NCBI RefSeq assembly: GCF_003584645.1
Contig: NZ_AP017928.1
Coordinates: forward strand, 336,981-400,980
Source of the DNA: Methylocaldum marinum
GTDB taxonomy: Bacteria > Pseudomonadota > Gammaproteobacteria > Methylococcales > Methylococcaceae
Direction: 5' to 3'
Length of the DNA stretch: 64,000 nucleotides
Shown: positions 17,536 to 26,037 of the stretch, piece after piece
How positions within the stretch are numbered: the stretch's first letter is position 1
Layout of the letters: every line of letters begins with the position of its first letter
The notes under the pieces: generated by a model
What the model saw: the letters and a program-made list of their open reading frames with translations, nothing else
The model's database searches: none
Told to the model about the DNA's origin: nothing
Program-made: the position numbers and the translations under genes

Positions 17536-18729
17536 ATGGCTTGTCAACCGAAGGACGTTTTCAACGACGGTGGTGCGGACTTCTACGAGCTAGCGCCCGT
17601 AGGATACGTGGGCCTGGATCCGTGCGGCATCATCCGCGTCGTGAACGCAACCGGCGCTTATCTGCTCGGCGGCCAAAGGGATCATCTCCTGGGTTCTCTT
17701 TTTCTTTACCTCATCGCCAAGCCGGATCGCCGACGCTTCCTGGATCATCTTCGGGATTGCCGAACACACGGAACGGGGCTCACCGAAGTCACCTTGCTGA
17801 CCGTCCCGGGTCGTGGATTGCCAGTCGTACTCGACGGCCGAACGGCGCCGCCCGAATATCGCGGCAGTCATGTCCAATATTGGCTCGCGATCACCGAGGC
17901 CGGCGATCGGCAGACTGCGGATGCGGCCGTGCGCAAAGCGCACCTGGAACTCGCGGAGCGCGCCGTGCGGCTTGAAGCCCTCAATCACGCTCTGCACGAA
18001 TCCGACCGCCGCAAGGACGAGTTTCTCGCCATGCTCGGGCACGAACTTCGGAATCCGCTGGCCCCCATACGCAACGCCATGGCGATCATGCGAAAGCTTG
18101 ATGCTACGGACCCGCAGCTCCGATGGGTAAGGGAAGTGGTCGACCGTCAGGTTGCCCAGCTGGCGCGGCTCGTCGACGATCTACTGGATGTCTCCCGTAT
18201 CGTTCAAGGCAAGCTGACCTTGCGCAGAGTACCGATGGATCTGGCGGATGTGATCGATCAGGCGGTCGAGACCAGTAAGCCGCTCATGGACCAGCGTCGT
18301 CACCGGTATGCGGTTTCCCTGCCACCCCATCCGATTCGGCTCGAAGTCGACGCCGCGCGCCTGGTACAGGCTATCTGCAATCTTTTGTCGAATGCCGCCA
18401 AGTACACGCCCGAAGGCGGCAGCATCTGGCTTACAGTAGCCCTTGACAACAAAAACGCCGTGATTTCCGTGCGCGACACGGGGGAAGGCATTCCCAGCGC
18501 CTTTCTGCCGCGCTTGTTCGACGCCTTCATTCAGGTGGACCGCACCCTGGACCACGCCCAGGGTGGTTTGGGGCTGGGCTTGACCATAGTGCAAAAAATT
18601 GTCGAGTTGCATGGCGGACATATCGAGGCGCGCAGCGAAGGGCAGGGAAAAGGGAGCGAATTCGTGATGCGGCTGCCGCTCGAATTATCCGCGTCCGTGC
18701 CGCAAAAACCAGCCGCAGGTTCAGGGTGA
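17536..18729 (+). CDS. PAS-domain sensor histidine kinase
   Basis: A protein of about 397 residues. A PAS-like sensor segment (ADFYELAPVGYVGLDPCG and following, residues ~10-120) is followed by a short coiled coil (ERAVRLEALNHALHESDRR), the HisKA dimerisation domain with the phospho-acceptor in LGHELRNPLAPI, and the HATPase_c domain with N-box NLLSNAAKYTPEGG, G1 DTGEGIP, and G2 GGLGLGLTIV. No transmembrane helix or receiver domain is present, so it is a soluble kinase that must act on a separate response regulator, not found nearby. ATG 17536 is preferred over the GTG at 17518, whose AGGGA lies too close. Signal unknown. Confidence 0.9.
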   Translation: MACQPKDVFNDGGADFYELAPVGYVGLDPCGIIRVVNATGAYLLGGQRDHLLGSLFLYLIAKPDRRRFLDHLRDCRTHGTGLTEVTLLTVPGRGLPVVLDGRTAPPEYRGSHVQYWLAITEAGDRQTADAAVRKAHLELAERAVRLEALNHALHESDRRKDEFLAMLGHELRNPLAPIRNAMAIMRKLDATDPQLRWVREVVDRQVAQLARLVDDLLDVSRIVQGKLTLRRVPMDLADVIDQAVETSKPLMDQRRHRYAVSLPPHPIRLEVDAARLVQAICNLLSNAAKYTPEGGSIWLTVALDNKNAVISVRDTGEGIPSAFLPRLFDAFIQVDRTLDHAQGGLGLGLTIVQKIVELHGGHIEARSEGQGKGSEFVMRLPLELSASVPQKPAAGSG

Positions 18730-19037
18730 ACCGATGTCCTTTGCGTGGCGATTCACGGTTCCGTTTGACGCCCGGCGGGACTAGGCAATCCCTTGAATAT
18801 CGCGATGTCGAGAACTGTCTCGCCTGGCAGTAGAGGAGTAGGGGGAGAGGTGCTAGTGGTCAGGAAAATAAAGCCACAAAGCCTCCCTTACCCACTGGAA
18901 GCAGGTTGGGGTGAGGGCGACTTAAATGGCGTTTTACTTCCTTAAGGAAGCTCCGATTAGGTCTCCAATTGTGAGAGGCCATTTTCAGAGCTTCCTTAAC
19001 TTAACGACCTAGCGGCATGGCCCGTCCGGCCGGGCCA
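18730..19037. other. intergenic region with a dispersed repeat fragment
   Basis: No gene. About 18856-18950 (AAATAAAGCCACAAAG ... GGTTGGGGTGAGGGCGA) resembles 50790-50885, where it lies next to the larger GTAGGG-type repeat. Function unknown. Confidence 0.5.
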
Positions 19038-19718
19038 TTAGCAGCGTGCTTGATTTTTTCGGGCTGCGACGCCGGTCAAGCCGGCCAGTCCGGAACCCAG
19101 CAGCCACACGGCGGCGGGCAACGGCACCGGAGCCGGTTCGCCACCAGCAAGAATCGAGCCGATCGTCACGCTGATCGAACTCAGATCAATCCGGGCTTCA
19201 CCGTTAGGGCCCGCAGGATTTGCCCACAGCATGGTGGTCAACAGGACGTCCAGTTCCTCGCTCAAGGTGATCGATTGATCGAAAACGGCACTCCAGCTTC
19301 CCGACTTTTCACCGCCGGCGGCGCCGAGGCGGAACGACTTTTCGGACGACTCACGGAACAACTCGTCGTTGGTGAAGTCGTCCAGCCTCAGCCGGCTGCT
19401 GGCCGCAACGCTGCTGTTCTTACCGGAGAGCGAGTAATCGCCGCCCTCGCTCAAGTGGAAGTTATTGATCTGAAAACCGCTCTTGGCCACGACCTGAAAT
19501 TCCAGAACTTCGCGCTGGGGCGTCGAAGGCGAGGCGGTATAGATATCGGAAAAATCGAAAGTGAGGGTATTGCCTTCGATGGATGGCGTTCCGAAGAAAT
19601 CCAAATCCGCGTCGGCGAACTGGAAATAGACCGATTGTCCTTCCAGCAGGGCGGCATGTGCCGAGGCTCCGCCCAGAAAGATTAAAAGGCCGGTCATGGC
19701 GCCGGTAAATGTCTTCAT
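19038..19718 (-). CDS. VPLPA-CTERM sorting-domain secreted protein
   Basis: A 226-residue protein from ATG 19718, preceded by GGAGTAG. It has an N-terminal signal peptide (MKTFTGAMTGLLIFLGGASA) and a C-terminal sorting signal: VPLPAAVWLLGSGLAGLTGV followed by a basic tail (AARKNQARC). This tripartite tail is the VPLPA type of PEP-CTERM-like signals, expected to be cut by a membrane exosortase, releasing the protein to the surface or EPS matrix. The central part is a beta-rich, acidic domain without cysteines (SVYFQFADADLDFFGTPS, IDLSSISVTIGSIL) that I cannot assign. It stands alone, facing a long gene-poor stretch. Confidence 0.85.
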   Translation of the reverse strand: MKTFTGAMTGLLIFLGGASAHAALLEGQSVYFQFADADLDFFGTPSIEGNTLTFDFSDIYTASPSTPQREVLEFQVVAKSGFQINNFHLSEGGDYSLSGKNSSVAASSRLRLDDFTNDELFRESSEKSFRLGAAGGEKSGSWSAVFDQSITLSEELDVLLTTMLWANPAGPNGEARIDLSSISVTIGSILAGGEPAPVPLPAAVWLLGSGLAGLTGVAARKNQARC

Positions 19719-21159
19719 GAGCAATCTACTCCGTAGTGTTATGGTTGGTTAAAGGCAAAAAGAGATCAATTGGCCGGCAATCCCAAACACTCTCCGCATC
19801 GTTCCCTTTCGTCCGACGAAGAGATATCTGCACGAGAACACCCGCAAACGGGCGAACTCGGTTCACCGGGTGACGATACCCGATGTCTGGCCGTTGCGGT
19901 TTCATCCCTGCCCGCCGGTCGCCACGGCAACGGTCCCGGCGAAAGACTGCTGCAAACGTCCTTCCCAGCCGCGAAGAAAGCTCCGGGATAGTCTGGACGT
20001 CTTGAAGTTGAAGCCGGCCTGCGCAGTCGTTCCGATCGAATAAGACCGGTGCCGTCGGTTCGTGGAAATTCGGATTCTTGAAACAGCATTTGAATCGGAG
20101 GGTGGAAACCTCTGCATCGGATACGGGATTCGAACTTGGAAACCGGTGGAAACACGAATCGCCCCCGGTCCGTTTGACCGCAACCTCTGATCTGCCCTGG
20201 CCACCAGGCTCGGCTGTCCGGCAAGCTCCGCTCGCAATGCGGCACCCACCGGCCGGCGATGCCCGACGGAGAACCGGCTGTGTAATTCTCGTGGCAAGGC
20301 AAAAAATGGAAAAAAACCTGACAGTTTGAGCATATTAAATAGAAGTTCTATGACAATTTCGTTAACAAGACGTGACATTCCGAGAAATTTCGTCAGTCCT
20401 ATGGGACATCATTCCGAGACTTCCCAACGCGGTCGACTTGTCTCCCCAGCACGACAGTCGGACCCGAGACACGTCGATCCGGGCAGCCCACGCGTCCGAT
20501 TCGCGTCGGCCGGCGCGAGCCCACTGCCTAACGACTGTTCAGAACCGGGCGGCTGTCATCCGAAGACGCTGCCAAGGTAAATGGTTTCATGCAACTCCCG
20601 GGCCGTTGAGGCAAATATCTTCATAATCAAGCACATGTCATGTGGCGGTTATCGGTGGTGTAAATTCCGTTGACACCTGTAGCCAGCACGCGGCGAAGAG
20701 AGAGCCGCGCGTCCCGGATTCGGTCCGTTCCGACGGGGCCAGGCGGCAAATCGTACTTTTCCGGACGTTCGAATGAAGGGCTCGGAGGCGCAGTCCGGGT
20801 AAGGTCATCGCCTTTTCGCTGTCCGCCTGAAATTTTTCGCCCAGGCCGGCCTCTCCGGCAGCATCCGAAGTTTCCGCACTTGGGCACGAATCCAAGCCGC
20901 TTCATCTCCCAAGCGTTGTGAAATGGCGACACTCGATTACAACAACTGCACCGCCAAGGTGCCTTTGTCCGGCTTGTGGGAAATAAGCGAAATTTAAAAA
21001 ACAGTCATTAAAACAATGCCATAAACATCATCGTCGAGGCATTTTTTGAGATTTTACAAAAAAATCGACGAATGTCACAAAAGCTTAACTCGGATGTAAA
21101 AAAGCCACATTAAAGTCTGCCTCGCCTTCAACGGGAAGGAAGAAGACCGCAGTGCGGTT
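19719..21159. other. gene-poor stretch of about 1.4 kb
   Basis: No coding region is convincing: ORFs on both strands are short, rich in Arg/Ser/Pro and lack ribosome-binding sites or family motifs. The last ~150 bases (about 20980-21115) are AT-rich with several A- and T-runs and probably hold the promoter for the riboswitch transcript that follows. Confidence 0.5.
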
Positions 21160-21190
21160 CAGTTGCGGCCGGGGAGCAGAAGCCCGGCCC

Positions 21191-21311
21191 AGGGGTTGCC
21201 ACGACAAAGCCACACTCGCCGCGAGGCGGGGCCGGAAAGCCACGGGTCTTCAATGCAAGACAGCCGGGTTGCCACACGAATGCTGACCAGGCAACCCGGC
21301 TCTTTTGTTTT
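21191..21311 (+). ncRNA. probable cyclic-di-GMP-I (GEMM) riboswitch with overlapping terminator
   Basis: The 3' half matches the GEMM-I consensus closely: AAAGCCACGGGTCTT (21236-21250), a short loop, AAGACAGCCGGGTTGCC (21257-21273). The 5' half has the GACAAAG start and a stem CTCGCC-GCGA-GGCGGG (about 21215-21230) closed by a GNRA tetraloop, as required for docking to the tetraloop receptor; other 5' positions (GCCACACT, GGCCGG) deviate from consensus, so this is a variant or slightly degraded aptamer. AGCCGGGTTGCC (21262-21273) is exactly complementary to GGCAACCCGGCT (21290-21301), followed by CTTTTGTTTT: an intrinsic terminator sharing the aptamer's 3' strand. Ligand binding should block the terminator and switch on the downstream gene at 21438. 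Confidence 0.75.
21262..21311 (+). terminator. intrinsic terminator of the riboswitch expression platform
   Basis: A 12-bp perfect stem (21262-21273 with 21290-21301) and a 16-base loop, followed by a T-rich tract (21303-21311). It is mutually exclusive with the aptamer because both use 21262-21273. Confidence 0.8.
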
Positions 21312-21437
21312 CGGTGCCTGAAAAACGGCACAAAAAAGCCGGCCGCCGAAAAGCGACCGGCAAAAACGGCCCTGCAGATCGACCTTGAGAAGACGTCTGC
21401 AAGGTATTTTCAACCGCGATTTTGGACGAGGTATGGA

Positions 21438-22226
21438 ATGAATGCATTGAAAACTTTGGTGGCCGGCATCGCGCTGGCGCTTTCGGCAGGTGTGGCGAAC
21501 GCTGCCATCGATGACGGTAACCCTGGCAACCAACTCAACGACGCAGGCGACATCCACGGCGAGTTGTTCCTGAATGTGTGGAACCAGGCGGCAGGCGAAA
21601 CTTTCACCTTTGATACGGGCTGGTCCTACGACGCGTTCGTGGCCAATCCGACCAGCTTCACGGCGAACTTCGGTTCCGACGCGAACTGGGCCAATTTCGC
21701 CGCCACCGGCAACCCGCTGGTGTTCAGCTTGGGCGCTATGAACAGCGTGGGTCTCGGTACTACCGGTGCTCGCAACTACTACGTACTGTCAGTCGATACA
21801 CTGAATCCAAACTTCGGTTCGGATGCGACTTCTACAGCGGTTCGCGGCTATATGGGCTTGCGTATTCAGGACATCAACCAAGCCGATCTCGATGTAAATC
21901 TCAATAATTCGACTTTTAGCGTCTCGGGTGAGCCGGGAGACTATCCCAATTACTGGGGTAGCAATGTGGGCAGTACGCATGGATCGATCGATACGGATAC
22001 CGAGGTTGGCCAATGGCTGGCCATGTACGAGGTGTGGACGACCGGTGCGCGCGCCACCACCAAGCTGAACAACCGCCTGTTGGGCTATGCCTTCCTGGAC
22101 AAGGATGAGGGGACGCTGTCCTTCGCGAGCCAGCCGCCTTCCACCGTGCCGGTACCGCCGGCTTTTTGGCTGATGGGTTCGGCCATGACGGCGCTGGTGG
22201 GCTTTTCCCGCCGCCGGCACGCCTAA
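21438..22226 (+). CDS. VPxPxxxWL-CTERM secreted protein under riboswitch control
   Basis: A 262-residue protein with a clear signal peptide (MNALKTLVAGIALALSAGVANA) and a C-terminal sorting tail: VPVPPAFWLMGSAMTALVGF followed by SRRRHA. The middle domain is a beta-rich, Asn/Gly/Thr-rich fold without cysteines (FNVWNQ-like FLNVWNQAAGETFTF, NYYVLSVDTLNPNFGS) and is of unknown function. The gene follows the probable c-di-GMP riboswitch by ~125 bases, so its expression likely rises with c-di-GMP, consistent with a biofilm matrix protein. An imperfect GC-rich stem near 22242-22277 follows the stop and separates it from the next gene. Confidence 0.88.
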   Translation: MNALKTLVAGIALALSAGVANAAIDDGNPGNQLNDAGDIHGELFLNVWNQAAGETFTFDTGWSYDAFVANPTSFTANFGSDANWANFAATGNPLVFSLGAMNSVGLGTTGARNYYVLSVDTLNPNFGSDATSTAVRGYMGLRIQDINQADLDVNLNNSTFSVSGEPGDYPNYWGSNVGSTHGSIDTDTEVGQWLAMYEVWTTGARATTKLNNRLLGYAFLDKDEGTLSFASQPPSTVPVPPAFWLMGSAMTALVGFSRRRHA

Positions 22227-22319
22227 GGCATTCCGAAATTCCGGGTTGTCCGGCGCGCGGCGCCGCGGCAGCCCGGCCTTTCTCGTAAAACGTACATTTT
22301 TCGATTTTTGGAGATCGAT

Positions 22320-23810
22320 ATGAAACTTCGCCATATTTCCCTGGCCGTAGCCGCCTCTCTGGGCGCCGCCGCCAACGCATACGCTTACAATCCCACCGCC
22401 GCCCACGACGTGACGGTGTACATGTCCGGCGCTTCGGCTGTGGACAACCAGATCGCCGCCCTGCTGGACACCCAGGTCTGCGAGGCGAACAAGGACTACC
22501 TCAATTTCGCCGGCGGCAAGCCGAACGGCAACTACTGGGGCATCTCCTGCCAGACCAACACCCTGGGCACCAAGAAGATCGCCAGCCTGCCCGCCAACGT
22601 GCGCGTGCTGTTCATCAAGCGCTCGGCCGGCGGTTCCGCTCAGGGCGTGAGCCCGCTCCTGGCCAACCAGGCCATCGCTCACCTGGACGTGAATTCCTGT
22701 GGCGGCGGCTCTCCGAACTGGAGCTGCGGCAGCCAGACCAACATCCTCTCGGATGCCGGCATCTCGGACGTGAATCCCGAAATGTTCCGCGGCAGGAACA
22801 CCCCGACGGGTTTCACGCCGGTAAACCCGGCGGATGTCGCGGCCAATCTGATCGTGCGTCCGGTGGCGGCCCAGGTGTTCGGCATACCGGTAAACAAGCT
22901 GCTGCGCGACGCCCTGCAGGACGCGGAAATCAAGCTGGGCAAGCTGCCCAATACCTGCGCTCCGGGTAACGAAACCGAGGCCTGCATGCCTAGCCTGAGC
23001 AAGGCGCAGGTAGCGTCCATCCTGGCGGGCGGCGTCGGCTTCTGGAATGACGTGTACGTTGACGACAACGGTACCCAAACATCCCTGGTTGATTTCGTCA
23101 ACGCGGCCTATCGCCCGACCGACACCACGGTGCACATCTGCCGCCGCGTCGACGGCTCCGGCACCCAGGCTCAGGCCAATGCGAACTTCCTGGGGCACCC
23201 GTGCGTCAGCACCGCTTCGCTGCCGGCGGAAGTCGATGATGTGGCCAATGGTCCGCGGGCGTTCCTCAATAGCGGTTCCGGCGACGTGGAAAAGTGTTTG
23301 GCCGACCTGAACGACGGCACCAATACCGCTACCGCGCCGGTGGTGAACACCGACGGCCGCACCGCTTGGGCGGTCGGCGTGCAGGGCACGGAGAAGAACC
23401 CGACCAATTCCAAGAACTACCGCTTCATCAAGATCGACGGCGTGGCGCCGACCCTTGAGAACGTTTGGAACGGCAAGTACTTCGACTGGGCCGAGCTGAC
23501 CGTTCAGTATCCGAAGACCGGCCTGAGCGCCAACAAGATCGCCGTGATCGAGCACATCGCCGCACAGGCGGCCAATCCTGCGGCGGTTGCGGCGCTGAAC
23601 ACCAGCACGGCCAACCACACCTGGGGTCAGGCGGGTTATCTGGCGTTGAGCACCGCCGGCCACACCTTAGATAACGTGTTCAGCACCGCCAACCCGGTTC
23701 TGGGCTACACCCATGCTCCGGCAGGCGCCTCGCTGGATAACTGCCGTGCGCCGACCTTCAACCAGGACATCGCTCCGAACAGCGGCTTCACGCTGGGTCT
23801 GCCGTTCTAA
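22320..23810 (+). CDS. secreted PstS-like (type II periplasmic-binding fold) protein
   Basis: A 496-residue protein from ATG 22320 (GGAG about 8 bases upstream) with signal peptide MKLRHISLAVAASLGAAANA. It begins AHDVTVYMSGASAVDNQIAA, similar to the N-termini of phosphate-binding PstS-type proteins, and contains a second ligand-loop-like motif, RRVDGSGTQAQANANFLG. Six or more cysteines suggest disulfides. It has no CTERM tail and ends TLGLPF. PstS-like proteins lacking a partner transporter are known as surface or matrix proteins, and no pstCAB genes are present. It probably shares transcription with the upstream CTERM gene (94-base gap). I cannot say whether it binds phosphate. Confidence 0.75.
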   Translation: MKLRHISLAVAASLGAAANAYAYNPTAAHDVTVYMSGASAVDNQIAALLDTQVCEANKDYLNFAGGKPNGNYWGISCQTNTLGTKKIASLPANVRVLFIKRSAGGSAQGVSPLLANQAIAHLDVNSCGGGSPNWSCGSQTNILSDAGISDVNPEMFRGRNTPTGFTPVNPADVAANLIVRPVAAQVFGIPVNKLLRDALQDAEIKLGKLPNTCAPGNETEACMPSLSKAQVASILAGGVGFWNDVYVDDNGTQTSLVDFVNAAYRPTDTTVHICRRVDGSGTQAQANANFLGHPCVSTASLPAEVDDVANGPRAFLNSGSGDVEKCLADLNDGTNTATAPVVNTDGRTAWAVGVQGTEKNPTNSKNYRFIKIDGVAPTLENVWNGKYFDWAELTVQYPKTGLSANKIAVIEHIAAQAANPAAVAALNTSTANHTWGQAGYLALSTAGHTLDNVFSTANPVLGYTHAPAGASLDNCRAPTFNQDIAPNSGFTLGLPF

Positions 23811-24308
23811 GGACGGATAATCGGGCGAACGGCTGAGGTTCGCCCGTGAAGGGAAAGGGGCGTCGTTCGGCGCCCCGCACCGGGCCGGCCGGACCGAGAG
23901 GTTCGGCTGGCTTCGGCTTTGAATGGATCGGAAGGCGGAGGCCTTCCCGGTTGCCGGGTTCCGGCATTTTCACGACGCCGAGGGGAGACGGTGTCGCGGC
24001 ATGTCGGAGAGCGGCAAGCGAGAAGGTGTGCCGTTTGTGTATGAATTTTCACGCGTTCCTTTGCCAGCCTGAGGGCGTCGAAATGACCCGCCCCGTAGGC
24101 CTGGGTTGAGGAACGAAACCCAGCGTCTTCGCTAGAGCGTTTTTTACCGCGGTTTAGCAGTGAGGATCGGGCAATTGGTAGGTCGGCAATCCTTTGCCGA
24201 CTAAGCCCCGCGCAGGGCCAATGTGTCGGCAAGGGATTGCCGACCTACAGCTCAGCGATACCGAGGTGATGGGTGAAGGTTCGGTGTGAGTTTGTCTTTA
24301 AGAGGTAA
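23811..24308. other. intergenic region with terminator stem and paired palindromic repeats
   Basis: No gene. CGGGCGAAC/GTTCGCCCG (about 23828-23847) is a strong stem just after the PstS-like gene and a candidate terminator, without a T-run. Two palindromes of the GTCGGCAA-N4-TTGCCGAC family lie at 24182-24201 and 24225-24244 in opposite senses, forming a larger inverted unit. Confidence 0.6.
24182..24244. repeat. paired GTCGGCAA-N4-TTGCCGAC palindromes (REP-like)
   Basis: Two palindromic units (24182-24201 with central TCCT, 24225-24244 with central GGGA) separated by 23 bases. The flanking GGTAGGTCGG and CCGACCTACAG are themselves complementary. Other units lie at 9728-9747, 42040-42059, 56809-56828 and 60330-60349. 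Confidence 0.8.
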
Positions 24309-25913
24309 ATGGTGAATTGGGTTTTATTGCCGGCGCGGTGCATCGTTGCCGGGCTGATGTTGATCTCCCTGGTCGCTAAATGCGACGAACAACCTACACC
24401 CGAGGCGTCTGCCGCGCCGAAGTTCGATGTCTGGGAATATCGGGTCGAGGGCAACTCGGTGCTGGACAACACCCGCATCGAGAAAGCCGTCTATCCCTTC
24501 CTCGGACCGGGCAAGGCCATCAACGACGTGGAACAGGCACGGCAGGCCCTGGAAGTGGCCTATCACGACGCCGGCTATCAGACGGTTTTGGTCAATATCC
24601 CCGAACAGGACGTGGAAGGCGGCGTGGTCGTCCTGGAAGTCACCGAGGGCCAGGTCGAACGTCTGCGGGTGACGGGGTCCCAGTATCACTCCCTAAAGAA
24701 TATCCGCGAAAAGGTGCCGGCGCTGTCCGAAGGCCAAGTGCCTCATCTGCCGGAGGTCCAGGCTCAGCTCGCCAAACTGGGCGAGGAATCCCAGGATCGC
24801 CAGGTGACCCCCGTGCTCCGGGCCGGGAAGACGCCCGGCAAGCTGGAGGTGGAACTCAAGGTCCAGGACGAGCTTCCGCTGCACGGCAGCGTGGAAATCA
24901 ACAGCTACAACGTGAGCAATACGACGCGGACGCGGCTGCTGGGTTCCATACGCTACGACAATCTCTGGCAGCTGCATCACAGCGCTTCGCTGCAATACCA
25001 GGTATCGCCGGAAAACTCCGACGAGGTCGAGGTCTGGTCAGGGACTTACGCGTTACCCACCGGTTTTGCAGATACCCGCCTCGTCTTCTACGGCATCGGT
25101 ATCGCTTCCAACACCGCCATCGCCAGTGCCGGCGCGCTATCGGTGATCGGTACCGGCGAAATTTTCGGCGCGCGTCTGGTTAAACCGCTCGAACCGCAAG
25201 ATGGTCTTTTCCAGAATCTTTTGTTCGGTTTCGACTACAAGAATTTCGGCCAGTCCGTCAACCTGATCGGCGCGGATACGCAAAACACTCCGATCACGTA
25301 TACGCCGTTCACGATCGGCTACGACGGCAGCTATCGCGGCAAGGATTTTCTCAGTGCGCTTCGATTGAATCTCAATTTTTCGTTTCGCGGGCTCGGGAAC
25401 GAACAGCAGGAGTTCGAGGACAAGCGTATTTTCTCGCGGGCGAATTACGTGTATCTGACCGGCGAGTTCCGGCATCGTCACGAACTGCCTTTCGGCTTGC
25501 AATTGGCCGGACGGTTCAGCGGGCAGGTGACCGATTCGCCGCTGATCAGTAACGAGCAATTCTCTGCCGGCGGCCCGACCAGCGTGCGCGGCTATCACCA
25601 GACCGAAGTGCTGGGCGATCACGGCGTCATGGGATCCGTCGAGATCATCAGCCCATCTTTGGCGCCCGCCGGGTGGGGATTCATGAACGAATTGAGAGCG
25701 CTCGCATTTTTCGACGCGGCCAAGCTTTGGATCGTCAAATCCCTGCCGGGCACGGCGTCGCAATACCAGCTCGCGAGCGCCGGCGCCGGGCTGCGCCTGC
25801 AGGTCTGGAGGCACTTCACGGGTGAACTGGACTGGGCGTATCCCCTGGCCGAGGTGAACACGGTGGATAACGGCGAGCAACGCGTGGACTTCCGCGTTGC
25901 TTATGAATTCTGA
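24309..25913 (+). CDS. two-partner secretion outer-membrane transporter (TpsB/ShlB/FhaC family)
   Basis: A 534-residue Omp85-superfamily barrel that exports the TpsA encoded downstream. The signal region is MVNWVLLPARCIVAGLMLISLVAKC. The POTRA_2 domain begins FDVWEYRVEGNSVLDNTRIE (about 39-115) and a second POTRA-like segment follows (QVERLRVTGSQYHSLKNIR). The C-terminal half is a 16-strand barrel with the diagnostic L6-loop motif VRGYHQTEVLGDHG near residue 424, and it ends DFRVAYEF with C-terminal phenylalanine. TpsB proteins work without external energy. It is the first gene of a plus-strand locus; tpsA starts 124 bases downstream beyond a 15-bp inverted repeat. Confidence 0.95.
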   Translation: MVNWVLLPARCIVAGLMLISLVAKCDEQPTPEASAAPKFDVWEYRVEGNSVLDNTRIEKAVYPFLGPGKAINDVEQARQALEVAYHDAGYQTVLVNIPEQDVEGGVVVLEVTEGQVERLRVTGSQYHSLKNIREKVPALSEGQVPHLPEVQAQLAKLGEESQDRQVTPVLRAGKTPGKLEVELKVQDELPLHGSVEINSYNVSNTTRTRLLGSIRYDNLWQLHHSASLQYQVSPENSDEVEVWSGTYALPTGFADTRLVFYGIGIASNTAIASAGALSVIGTGEIFGARLVKPLEPQDGLFQNLLFGFDYKNFGQSVNLIGADTQNTPITYTPFTIGYDGSYRGKDFLSALRLNLNFSFRGLGNEQQEFEDKRIFSRANYVYLTGEFRHRHELPFGLQLAGRFSGQVTDSPLISNEQFSAGGPTSVRGYHQTEVLGDHGVMGSVEIISPSLAPAGWGFMNELRALAFFDAAKLWIVKSLPGTASQYQLASAGAGLRLQVWRHFTGELDWAYPLAEVNTVDNGEQRVDFRVAYEF

Positions 25914-25923
25914 AGCGCTAAGA

Positions 25924-25988
25924 GCCTATCCCAGTAGGCTCGAGAAACCCTTCGACAAGCTCAGGGCGAGCGGCCTACTGGGATAGGC
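25924..25988. repeat. 15-bp inverted repeat between tpsB and tpsA
   Basis: GCCTATCCCAGTAGG (25924-25938) is exactly complementary to CCTACTGGGATAGGC (25974-25988), with the intervening CCCTTCGACAAGCTCAGGG itself able to pair. No T-run follows on either strand, so it is more likely an mRNA-stabilising or attenuating structure, or a mobile repeat, than a simple terminator. Confidence 0.75.
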
Positions 25989-26037
25989 CCTAAGCGAAAA
26001 ACCGGCGTCTCCGACCGGGAAAAGTGAGGTTGCAGCA

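Noticed and set aside
19766..20932. several 80-180-codon frames in the gene-poor stretch
   Set aside because: No Shine-Dalgarno sites, no motifs, Arg/Pro/Ser-rich composition and mutual overlap. Not supportable as genes.
21789..23663. 624-codon minus-strand frame across the CTERM and PstS-like genes
   Set aside because: It crosses two genes and their spacer, and has no family motif.
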